Shown one piece after another: positions 33,626 to 42,600 of a DNA stretch of 64,000 nucleotides; within the stretch, counting starts at the first letter, position 1; every line of letters begins with the position of its first letter. A program made the translations under genes and the position numbers. The notes under the pieces are model-generated. The model worked only from the letters and a program-made list of their open reading frames with translations, had not been told where the DNA came from and did not search any database. The stretch comes from Flavobacteriales bacterium. GTDB taxonomy: Bacteria; Bacteroidota; Bacteroidia; NS11-12g; UBA9320. The stretch spans positions 992,001 to 1,056,000 of the forward strand of contig JACJZV010000001.1 of NCBI GenBank assembly GCA_020635395.1, in the 5' to 3' direction.

Positions 33626-36600
33626 TTAAAATGCTCTGTTTATGCCTACAACGTATCTAAATTTGAGGTAGTCATTTTGTTCCTCGGGTATTCGGTTTAA
33701 GAAAAATGGAAGATCAACCCGAATGTTGAGTGGTTTGGTGGCGGTCCATTTGTTGTTGAAAAGCAACGCAAAATTGGCTCCAACACCTGCATCCATTCTT
33801 AGGTCGCTGTATTGATTATTAGCATTGCCAAGCACACCCAAATCAGTAAACAAATAGGGGTTAATGTTTATTTTTCGTCCTAGTTTTTTCAGTTTTGGGT
33901 TGATGTAGTTGCCAAAATCAAGTTCGGCATTAAATGCCAACCCACGGCTACCACTGTAGATATAAAACGAATCCGTTTCGTTGTTGTTGGTGGCCTGCAC
34001 ACCCGAAAATCCTCGAATGTTCAACCCTCCACCTTGATGCAGGTGGTTTCCGTTTCGGCTATATGTCAATGGGTCTTGCGTTAGCCATCCAATGCTTCGG
34101 GTATAGCGGCTGTTCATTAAATCGTAGGTGTTTGCTCCGCTTAGCTGCAACATTGCTTCGGGGGCAATGTTTCCGTCCATCATCTGACCAAAAACCCGGG
34201 TTTTTAGGTTCATTTTTTTGATGCTTCTATTGTTGAGCAATTCGGCAGACACAGATGAATAAGCATAATCAGTGAATAAAAATGGAGCTTGAGCTTTTAT
34301 GGTCAGGGTGCCGTTTCCTTTCATTTGCTTTAAATTTCGTGTCAATTTCGCCTCCATCCAGTTGTCCATTCCGGCATTGGCAAATTCCTGATAAATAAGG
34401 TATTGAGCATTGGTTCTATCGGCACTGGCCAGCGAGAATCCAACATTGCCTTTGTTCATTAATCTCGAAACACCTACTCGGTGAAATCGCCAACCGTCCA
34501 CCCAGCGGCTTTCTGCAGCAAAATCAACATTGGGATACAATCTTGTTTGATAATCAATTTGGTAGCTTAACAGGTCTCGATTGTTTCTAACCGAATCATC
34601 GGCAATGGCTCCAAGCCCGGTATTATACCAAGAATATGCATTAAATTTGTGTTTGATATAGAAATAATCACCCGAAAATTTTACTCCGGCTTTTACACCA
34701 TCCACGGCATTCCACCATATATCAGGTCGGTAGCTGAGTCTATAATTTCTGAATGAACTGTATTGAAATTGCATTTTATCGAGTGAAGAATTTACCGGAC
34801 ATTTTTTGCTGTTGTTCAATTGATTTATATCAGCCAATCGGCCACTTGGGTCAATAATCACATCCTTTATTCCGTCGGCTATTTCCACCACGGCTTTGTA
34901 TTCTTTGTTTATCAAATCCCAACCTTTCCAAGTAGGTAACACCGTGGCTGACGTTTTTTTAACAAAATAGTTGTTGGGTATATGGTAATTGGTTAATGAA
35001 CCATTTTTTCCAATAACCGTAAAGTCAATGGGCATTTCCATACCTTTTCGTTCAAAGGTTATTTCGTATTTGTTTTCGCCCAACGATTTTACGTTTTTGA
35101 CTGCATAATCAATGGTTGAAGTATTCTCTATCCATTCATCAAAAAACCAATTTAAGTCCACTTTTGTGTATTGAATGATGGAGGTTCTAAAATCTTCCCA
35201 ATATGGGTGGCATATTTTCCATTGGTCGAAATAGTTGGCAAAAGCCTCGGCAAACAATTCATCGCCCAAGACATATTGCAGATTGTAGAGCATGGTGGCT
35301 GTTTTGTAATAAACCTGGCCATAGCCACCGCCGTGTCGCTCGGCTGAGTTAAAATGGTCGGAATGGATGTTTAGTCGTGCTGAATTTTCATTTATGGCAT
35401 GGTACATATATCCATAAAAAACGGTTCCGTCGTCGCGGTAGTTGGGCATAGTGTTAACATTGTCGAGTATTTTTTGCGACATGGCTGTCAAAAATTGGGT
35501 AAAGCCCTCATCCAACGAAGCCTGATAGGTTTCGTTGTTGCCCACCATACCAAAAAACCAGTTGTGACCAATTTCGTGAGCCAAAAGTCCTTTGTGGCCC
35601 GGAAAACTACCACCGTCAAGAGTCAACATCGGATATTCCATGCCATCACGGGCATCAGCAGCAATCATTTTTGGGTAGGCATACATCCCCACTTTTTCGG
35701 AATAGGTTTTTACCACATCGGCTACAAATTGAGCCGATTGTTGCCACGTGTGGGCGTGTTCTTCTTGCACAAGTGCAATGCAGCTTATTCCTTTCCACAT
35801 CACTTCTCCAATGCGGTAGGTTGGGTCGGCTGTAAAGGCAAAATCATGTACGTTTATGGCCATAAAACTCCATGTTTTGGTGGTTCCATTCGGTGTTTCG
35901 GCATTGGTAACATCGGCTAATGCAACGGGCTTATCTTTATAGTTTTTTACATCAATTTTATCTCTTAGGCCGTTGGTGTAAACTTCGGTTTTATTCAGCA
36001 AATTTCCGGTTGCCTCAACGATGTATTGGTTCGGGAATGTGAGGTTTACTTCATACACACCATAATCGCCGTAAAATTCTTTACCAAGATGTTGGTCGGT
36101 GGTCCAACCGAATTTTCGGTCGTAAACCGTGATACGCGGATACCAATGCACGCCATCAAAATGCAAAAAATCCTTGTCATCTTTTCCACCGTGCCGAAAG
36201 GTCTTCATTCGTCGGCGAAGGCTTCCGGCATCGTCTTTATCCCAATAGGTAACAAATTCAATATCAAAGGTTAAGCCCTGATTCGGTTCAAGTTTTTTGG
36301 CTAAATTGGCCATTAAAATGGTGTTGTCTATGGTATAAGAAACCACGTTTCCGTTTATTTTAAAAGATTTAATAACAGTTCCTTCGCCCAAACCTTCATG
36401 ATAACCAAATTTTGTTTGAATTTTGTCCTGATTGGTCATGTTGGTTAAGTACGAATTGGGTGTAAACGCATTTTGATACAAATGAAAATAAACTCTGTCT
36501 AACGCATCCGGAGAATTGTTCCAATAGGTAAGTCTCAGTTGTCCAGTTACAGATTCCTCCTTGTCATCTATCTGAGCATCAATAACATAATGCACATCCT

Positions 36601-36751
36601 GCTGCCAATAGCCCTCAAACGGTTTTCGATTTTTCCAATAATATTGGTTTGAAGAACTTTGATATTCAATAAGTTGTCCAGTTTTTTGTTGGCTAAAGCC
36701 AAGTGTTGAGAGACAAATAAAAATCAGTACAAATAAATTTTTCATTAACAT
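33626..36751 (-). CDS. M1-family metallopeptidase with probable C-terminal outer-membrane barrel
   Basis: A 1041-residue exported protein (signal peptide ending LGFSQ). The M1 part spans about 40-640: substrate loop DGMEYPMLTLDGG, zinc site HEIGHNWFFGMVGNNE with the third ligand in LDEGFTQFL. After a beta domain (to about 660) the last 380 residues alternate aromatic and polar residues in strand-like stretches (for example FQYSSFRNYRLSYRP, LLSYQIDYQTRLYP) and end in phenylalanine (GINRAF), as outer-membrane barrels do. I infer an aminopeptidase held at the outer membrane by its own barrel. The barrel call is by pattern only. Confidence 0.85.
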   Translation of the reverse strand: MLMKNLFVLIFICLSTLGFSQQKTGQLIEYQSSSNQYYWKNRKPFEGYWQQDVHYVIDAQIDDKEESVTGQLRLTYWNNSPDALDRVYFHLYQNAFTPNSYLTNMTNQDKIQTKFGYHEGLGEGTVIKSFKINGNVVSYTIDNTILMANLAKKLEPNQGLTFDIEFVTYWDKDDAGSLRRRMKTFRHGGKDDKDFLHFDGVHWYPRITVYDRKFGWTTDQHLGKEFYGDYGVYEVNLTFPNQYIVEATGNLLNKTEVYTNGLRDKIDVKNYKDKPVALADVTNAETPNGTTKTWSFMAINVHDFAFTADPTYRIGEVMWKGISCIALVQEEHAHTWQQSAQFVADVVKTYSEKVGMYAYPKMIAADARDGMEYPMLTLDGGSFPGHKGLLAHEIGHNWFFGMVGNNETYQASLDEGFTQFLTAMSQKILDNVNTMPNYRDDGTVFYGYMYHAINENSARLNIHSDHFNSAERHGGGYGQVYYKTATMLYNLQYVLGDELFAEAFANYFDQWKICHPYWEDFRTSIIQYTKVDLNWFFDEWIENTSTIDYAVKNVKSLGENKYEITFERKGMEMPIDFTVIGKNGSLTNYHIPNNYFVKKTSATVLPTWKGWDLINKEYKAVVEIADGIKDVIIDPSGRLADINQLNNSKKCPVNSSLDKMQFQYSSFRNYRLSYRPDIWWNAVDGVKAGVKFSGDYFYIKHKFNAYSWYNTGLGAIADDSVRNNRDLLSYQIDYQTRLYPNVDFAAESRWVDGWRFHRVGVSRLMNKGNVGFSLASADRTNAQYLIYQEFANAGMDNWMEAKLTRNLKQMKGNGTLTIKAQAPFLFTDYAYSSVSAELLNNRSIKKMNLKTRVFGQMMDGNIAPEAMLQLSGANTYDLMNSRYTRSIGWLTQDPLTYSRNGNHLHQGGGLNIRGFSGVQATNNNETDSFYIYSGSRGLAFNAELDFGNYINPKLKKLGRKININPYLFTDLGVLGNANNQYSDLRMDAGVGANFALLFNNKWTATKPLNIRVDLPFFLNRIPEEQNDYLKFRYVVGINRAF

Positions 36752-36869
36752 CCAAGATTAACTCGGACAAAGAAACGGAAAAAAGTTGAGTAGGGGATAC
36801 TTTGGTTTGTCCGGGGTTTAAACAACCAATTTTCAAATCAACCAAGAAACAAGGTAACTAATCGATTTT

Positions 36870-37487
36870 TTAATATCCAATATACCGCAAAAACTCCATG
36901 CGGGTGGCCTCTTTTTGAAATTGCCCACTAATATCGGCGGTAACGGTTGAAGAATTTACATCTTCAATGCCGCGAGCTGCAACACACATGTGGGCAGCAT
37001 CAATCACCACTGCCACGTCGTCGGTTTTTAATGTTTCACGAAGTTCTGCCGCAATTTGTCGTGTCAGTCTTTCTTGCACCTGCGGCCTTTTGCAATAATG
37101 TTTAACAATTCGGTTGATTTTTGATAGGCCAATTACCTCGCCATTGCTGATATAGGCCACATGGGCTTTGCCATAAATAGGCACCAAATGATGTTCGCAC
37201 GTACTAAAAACAGCTATGTCTTTTTCAACCAACATCTGGCTGTATTTGTACTTATTTTCAAAAAGTGTTATCTCTGGTTTGTTTTTTGGGTTAAGGCCGG
37301 CAAAAATCTCTTTAACGTACATTTTTGCCACTCTGTGAGGAGTTTTTGAAAGGCTGTCGTCCGTCAAATCCATACCAAGCACGTCCAAAATGCCACGAAC
37401 ATGCGTTTCAATTTTGGCAATTTTTTCGTCATCGCTCAACTCAAAAGCATCTTTTCGAAGTGGGGTATTTGTGCAGTCTTTAATCAT
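36870..37487 (-). CDS. folE: GTP cyclohydrolase I
   Basis: It converts GTP to 7,8-dihydroneopterin triphosphate, the entry to tetrahydrofolate and also to queuosine. The zinc and catalytic motif STCEHHLVPIYGKAHVAYI (about 97-115) has both histidines and the first cysteine; the second cysteine is in DAAHMCVAARG. GLSKINRIV and QERLTRQIA are also standard. Length 205 is normal. It starts 3 bp after queD, so the two steps that use its product are made from one transcript. Confidence 0.97.
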   Translation of the reverse strand: MIKDCTNTPLRKDAFELSDDEKIAKIETHVRGILDVLGMDLTDDSLSKTPHRVAKMYVKEIFAGLNPKNKPEITLFENKYKYSQMLVEKDIAVFSTCEHHLVPIYGKAHVAYISNGEVIGLSKINRIVKHYCKRPQVQERLTRQIAAELRETLKTDDVAVVIDAAHMCVAARGIEDVNSSTVTADISGQFQKEATRMEFLRYIGY

Positions 37488-37490
37488 TTT

Positions 37491-37898
37491 TTATTCTTCA
37501 ATGTCAACAAAATTGCGGTCGGTTTCGTAAAGTCTCAGGCCAAGTTTGTATTGTGGGTCGATGGCAGCACGCAGTTTATTAAAAATAACAACGGCAATAT
37601 TTTCAGCGGTTGGGTTTAAATGTTGAAATTCGGGTATGTCTAAATTCAAGTTTCTGTGGTCGTATCTTTCTACAATTTCCCGATCGACAATTTCTCTTAA
37701 AATGCCTAAATCCATGATATATCCGGTTTCGGGGTCAATATCTCCGGTAAGTTTTACTTCCAGCACATAGTTGTGGCCATGATAATTAGGCATATTGCAT
37801 TTTCCAAAAACCTCCCGATTCCGTTCGTTTGTCCATACAGGATTGTGCAACCTATGAGCCGCATTGAAATGGGTTTTTCTGATAACCGAAATTTTCAT
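37491..37898 (-). CDS. queD: 6-carboxy-5,6,7,8-tetrahydropterin synthase
   Basis: It makes the second intermediate of queuosine/7-deazaguanine synthesis from dihydroneopterin triphosphate. The start at 37898 (MKISVIRKTHFNAAH) is chosen because the longer ORF would begin upstream of the predicted promoter. Zinc ligands lie in FNAAHRL and YHGHNY; the catalytic cysteine is in GKCNMPNYHGH, and the second-subunit part has DHRNLN and PTAENIAVVIF. The folE gene follows 3 bp later. With tgt at 53 kb this supports queuosine synthesis in the organism. Confidence 0.95.
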   Translation of the reverse strand: MKISVIRKTHFNAAHRLHNPVWTNERNREVFGKCNMPNYHGHNYVLEVKLTGDIDPETGYIMDLGILREIVDREIVERYDHRNLNLDIPEFQHLNPTAENIAVVIFNKLRAAIDPQYKLGLRLYETDRNFVDIEE

Positions 37899-37913
37899 TT
37901 GTGCAAATGTAGT

Positions 37914-37921
37914 ATTAAACC
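37914..37921 (-). promoter_or_regulatory. -7 element for queD-folE
   Basis: On the minus strand TACATTTG (TAnnTTTG) ends 15 nt before the queD ATG at 37898. It lies inside the longer queD ORF and so argues against the upstream start. No good -33 TTG. Confidence 0.45.
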
Positions 37922-38079
37922 CGAAAGCCGACATTTAGTTTTATACCTGACAAAATAACATATCCTTATAAGCAATCAAAATGTGGGTATAAGATTATTT
38001 GATGACTATTTATAGTGTTGATTTTTAGGAAATTATAATTATTTTTTGATTCTTAACATTCCCATGATACAAACATTCA

Positions 38080-38109
38080 TTGCCAATAAGTCTATATGGT
38101 ATAGATTTG
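38080..38109 (+). promoter_or_regulatory. Bacteroidota-type promoter for the sigma-factor gene
   Basis: TTG at 38080-38082, a 19-bp spacer and TAGATTTG at 38102-38109 match both promoter elements. The ATG at 38134 follows 24 nt later. The TTG that opens the longer ORF is therefore the -33 element, not a start codon. Confidence 0.6.
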
Positions 38110-38133
38110 GTCGCAGAAACAGAAAAAACAACA

Positions 38134-38652
38134 ATGGACATTTCAAAAAAAATAACAAATGAGCAACCCGCACTGAGCAGCTATGCCATGCAGTTGACTA
38201 AAAATATAGAAGACGCAAACGACCTTGTGCAAGAAACCCTCTTAAAGGCATTGACCTATCAAACCCGATTTGCAGAAGGCACCAACCTCAAAGGATGGTT
38301 ATATACCATAATGCGAAACAGTTTTATTAATAATTATCGGCGATTGATGCGTCGAAATACGTTTATTGATACTACTGACAACACCTATTTTTTGGATGCG
38401 TCTGACTATGTGACAGAAAATATGGGCGAAACCAAGTTTTTGGCAAAGGATCTTGAAAAAGCCATCGAAACATTACCCGAAGATTTGAAATATACCTTCG
38501 AGTTGAATATGGAAGGATTCAAATATCATGAAATAGCCGAGCAATTGGATATACCCATTGGTACTGTAAAAACCCGAATATTTGTGGCAAAACGTCGGTT
38601 AAGAAAACTACTAAAAACCTATGCCGAACATTATGGTTTGAAGGATGAATAA
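38134..38652 (+). CDS. ECF-type RNA polymerase sigma factor
   Basis: A 172-residue sigma factor from ATG 38134 (MDISKKITNEQ). Region 2 runs from about 15 to 75, with DANDLVQETLLKALTY and the -10-recognition helix LKGWLYTIMRNSFINNYRR. Region 4 (about 115-165) has LNMEGFKYHEIAEQLDIPIG and TVKTRIFVAKRRLRKLL. There is no linked anti-sigma gene and no membrane protein beside it, so it is likely controlled by its own promoter or another partner. It resembles the small stand-alone ECF factors common in Bacteroidota. Regulon unknown. Confidence 0.9.
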   Translation: MDISKKITNEQPALSSYAMQLTKNIEDANDLVQETLLKALTYQTRFAEGTNLKGWLYTIMRNSFINNYRRLMRRNTFIDTTDNTYFLDASDYVTENMGETKFLAKDLEKAIETLPEDLKYTFELNMEGFKYHEIAEQLDIPIGTVKTRIFVAKRRLRKLLKTYAEHYGLKDE

Positions 38653-38810
38653 ATAAAACGGCACGATGTAATTTGTCTTGGGGGAAAAAATTGGTGGTTT
38701 TGATTAGCATCGCATAAAGAATTACCATAAAATAACAGTCTCTGTAGGTAGAAAGGCTTTGCAGATGCAACCCGAACAAAAAACCGATAGGTTAAATTCT
38801 GCGGCAAACG

Positions 38811-38845
38811 AATCAACTAATCATCTAATCAACTAATCTACTAAT
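38811..38845. repeat. Imperfect CTAATC/CTAATCAA tandem repeats before prmA
   Basis: The stretch repeats CTAAT five times at 7-10 bp intervals (for example AACTAATCATCTAATCAACT) and ends just before the prmA start. It could be simple-sequence slippage or regulator sites; nothing decides between them. Confidence 0.5.
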
Positions 38846-38862
38846 ATTGCACATGCAATATT
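38843..38862. promoter_or_regulatory. Inverted repeat enclosing the prmA start codon
   Basis: AATATTGC (38843-38850) and GCAATATT (38855-38862) are perfect 8-base complements with ACAT between them; the ATG uses the AT of this loop and the first G of the right arm. In mRNA the start codon would sit at the top of a hairpin, which could damp translation. Confidence 0.4.
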
Positions 38863-39674
38863 TGGAGATAAACATTCCGGTGTTAGACGAAAAAAAGGAA
38901 GTGCTAATGGCCGAACTGGAACTGCTTGGTTTTGAGAGCTTTTGGGACAAAGGTTCGGAAGTGGCAGCATATATCATAGAAGAAAATTTCAACCACAAAT
39001 TGCTGTATGACAAGCTGGCCAAATATGGTATGGAAAACAGTTTTTCTATCAGCAAAATGGAAAATAAAAACTGGAATGAAGAGTGGGAATCGAACTATGA
39101 ACCGATCTTGATTGGAAGTCAGGTGTTTGTTAGGTCACCTTTTCATGAGCCAAACTCAGAAGTTAATTATGAAGTCATTATTCAACCACAAATGTCTTTT
39201 GGCACGGGGCATCATCAAACTACGCAATTGGTTATTGAAATGATGTTGACAACCGATTTTACTAAAAAAAGTGTGCTTGACATGGGGTCAGGAACGGGAG
39301 TGTTGGCTATTTTGGCCGAAAAAATGGGTGCATCGCACGTGGTGGCCATCGACTATGATGAAAATTGTGTTGAAAACGCAGCCGAAAATTTGAAATATAA
39401 CGGTAGCGAAAACGTTAAAATTCTTCAAGGAAGCCATGAGGCTATTCCTGACCAAGAGTTTGACGTGGTTTTGTCTAATATTACAAAAAATATTAATGTA
39501 GGTTTGATACCTTTTTTGGCCAAAGCCACCAAAAAGGGCGGGCAGATTATATTGGCCGGGTTTTTGAATTTTGATTTAGAAGAAATAGATAACATTGTGT
39601 GCAGTCATGGGTTTGCCATTGATAGAAACATATCGAAAGGCGATTGGGAGTGCCTGATGTACACAAAAAAGTAA
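38853..39674 (+). CDS. prmA: Ribosomal protein L11 methyltransferase
   Basis: It trimethylates lysines and the N-terminus of L11 using SAM. I use the ATG at 38853 (MQYLEINIPVLDE); the TTG six bases upstream is less likely. The N-terminal L11-binding domain spans 1-95. SAM motif I is VLDMGSGTGVLAILAEKMGA (about 142-161), the acidic strand ends in AIDYDENC, and the catalytic-loop region is PQMSFGTGHHQTTQL (about 115-129), a PrmA hallmark. Length is normal. Confidence 0.95.
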   Translation: MQYLEINIPVLDEKKEVLMAELELLGFESFWDKGSEVAAYIIEENFNHKLLYDKLAKYGMENSFSISKMENKNWNEEWESNYEPILIGSQVFVRSPFHEPNSEVNYEVIIQPQMSFGTGHHQTTQLVIEMMLTTDFTKKSVLDMGSGTGVLAILAEKMGASHVVAIDYDENCVENAAENLKYNGSENVKILQGSHEAIPDQEFDVVLSNITKNINVGLIPFLAKATKKGGQIILAGFLNFDLEEIDNIVCSHGFAIDRNISKGDWECLMYTKK

Positions 39675-39681
39675 GAGAATA

Positions 39682-42600
39682 ATGGTTGTAAATAATTTTA
39701 AAAACATGATATTCAGGAGCTTGTTTGCTCTTTTGATTGCATTTGTTGCCACCAATGTTGTGGCTCAAACAAAGGGATTTAACCGCGACCCTGAAAAATT
39801 TATAGTTGATTTAGAAGAATATTTGAAATCGGCCAAAGAGCCGGAGGTAAAAAAGAATTTTGAAGTTTTTAAGGCTTATTGGAAGAACAATAAATATACC
39901 GAAGATCAACAATCGGTTATAATACGAATGTTTGAGAACATGGATATAGCCAAAATGACGGCCTATCCGGAGTTTAACCTGATGCTAAGCACCTTGAATG
40001 CAGCAAAAGACACCACCAAAGGCATTGGCGAAAAAGAAACCAACGATTGGTTAAAGCATCAATCAAAACTTATAGACAGAGACAGACAGGCTTTTTTGAG
40101 CATTTTGGAAACAAGCAATCATCTTTTTTTGAATAATCGGTTGTATGTAGATGATAAAAAATGGTGGGGAGTAAGTGCCACGGATTATAAAATCAATTAT
40201 GATGGAAAGAAAACAACCATTGAATTCAAAAATATTGACCTAACTTGTCAGGGGCCGGAAGATAAGATAAGAATTAGAGAAACATCGGGAATCTATCATG
40301 TGGTTGACCAGATTTGGAAAGGAAACGGGGGCATAGTGGACTGGGAGAGGGTAGGTCTTGACCCCAATGCCGTGTTTGTAGAACTCAGCCAATATGAAAT
40401 AAAACTTGAAGAACGAGGCTTTGAGGCCAATCCGGTAGCTTTTCAATATGTGGGAATGATTGACGGTAAGGTTCAAGGTAAATTTGAAGACAAACTTTCG
40501 ATGGAGGTGACTGGAAAAAGAGAAGAAAAAGAAATTAAAACCTCCTACCCTCGGTTTGAATCGTTTAGCGACAATCTGACATTAAAAGGTTTTGCTGATG
40601 GCGATATAATTTTTAGAGGTGGATTTGGACTAAATGGCAAACGAATGGTTGGAAAAGGAACCAAAGAAAACTATGCCGTATTTGAATTTTATCGTGGAGA
40701 CCGTTTGATTGTGGAAGTAAAATCGGAGAGTTTTGGTATTGATGAAGAAAGAATTGTGAGTGATGAGTGTGAAGCTACCATCAATACAGATAGTGGCACC
40801 ATATATCATCAGCACATAAAATTTAATTTCGACAACAAAGACAAAGTGCTAAGATTGGTGCGAGAAGGGCAGGGGCTGCAAGAATCTCCGTTTTTTGATA
40901 CAGACCATAATATGGAAATTTGGGTGGATCAGGTAATTTGGAAAATGAGCGAATCAACCATTTCGTTTGACATGATAAATGGCGAAGAGGTGGCTCGATT
41001 TGAATCGAAAAACTTTTATAAAGAATACAACTATGAATTGATAACCAAATCAAACAACATGGCTTATCATCCGTTGGATAAGCTCTACAAATTTTATGTA
41101 GATAATAAGGGCAAAAGAAAAACGCTTACCTTGCAGGAATACGCCAATTTTGTTGGAACCAAAAAAGAATATTTGATGTATCAAATTGTGGATTTGACCA
41201 AATATGGGTTCATATTTTACGATGCCAATAAGGAAATGATAACCATCAAAGAAAAAGCCATAAACTATTTTTTGGACAATCGGCATTTGCAAGATTATGA
41301 TGTTATACGACTTCGAAGCAAACAGCCTGGAAGCAAGCCCAATGCCGTGTTAAATTTGGTAAATTACGATTTTGAATTGACCGGAGTAGAGAAGTTTCAG
41401 TTCAGTGATTCGCAGTATGTTTACGCCTTTCCGAGAGAGCAAAAGGTAGTTTTGAAAAACGACCGAAGAATGATTTTTAATGGTCGGGTTACCGCCGGAA
41501 GATTTGATTTGTTTGGAGATAATTTCGATTTTAGCTATGAGTTTTTTACCATTAGCAGTAATAAAATTGATTCGTTGAAAATTTGGTTTCCTGATAAAGA
41601 AAATGATAATTTCTTGAGACCCATAAAATCCGTTTTGAGCGACATCAACGGAACTTTATATATTGACAAACCCGGCAACAAATCAGGTTTAACGGAATAT
41701 CCGGAGTATCCGATGTTTACCAGTAGAGCTCCGTCGGTGGTGGCTTATGATAAAAAATCGATACACAACGGAGCATATAAAAAGGAAGAGTTTCGGTTTG
41801 AGGTTGACCCCTTTACCATCGACAGTATGGACAACTTTACCATAGATGGATTGCGTTTTCCCGGAACATTTGTGTCGGGAGGTATTTTACCCGAATTTCC
41901 TTACGAACTGGGTATTATGGATGATTACTCTTTAGGTTTTAAACGAAAAAATCCGGCAGGAGGTTACCCAATGTATGGCGGCAAAGGCCATGGCGATATT
42001 GACATAAGCCTGAGCGAAGAAGGTTTTTGGGCAACGGGCGAAATTCAATATGAAGGAGGTATAATGACATCAAATAAAATATTGATGACACCCGACAGCA
42101 CCAATGCCGAGGTGGATTTGTATGAAATAAAGAAAAGCGGGAAATACCCAAAACTTTATGCTGCGGATGTCACCACTCACTGGTTGCCAAAAGAAGATAA
42201 AATGCAAATTTATACCAAAGACCACGACGTGGATGTGTTCGACAATGGTCAGGTATTTAAAGGATTGCTAACCCACAGCCCCACCGACTTGTCTGGCTTT
42301 GGCGAGTTGAGATGGGATAATGCAGTATTAACGTCAAAAGATATGCACTTTACGCCTATTCATGCCAATGCCGACACCTCGGCCATTCGAATTGGGGATA
42401 TAGATGCCGGAAAAATTTCGTTTGTTTCAACCAATGTAAAATCGCACATAGATTTTCAGAAAAGAACGGGAGATTTTAGAGCCAATGAACTTGGGCACTT
42501 AACCGATTTTCCTTACAACCAATTTGCCTCCAGCATGGACGAGTATAAATGGGACATGGACAAAAAAACCATTTTGCTGACACCAACAGGTCGCCAAAAA

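Noticed and set aside
37899..37934. Longer QueD with 12 extra N-terminal residues
   Set aside because: The -7 element for this gene lies inside the extension, and homologues begin at the MKISVIRKTHF position.
38080..38133. TTG start for the sigma-factor gene
   Set aside because: This TTG is the -33 element of a good promoter whose -7 lies at 38102-38109, inside the longer ORF; the ATG at 38134 is the start.
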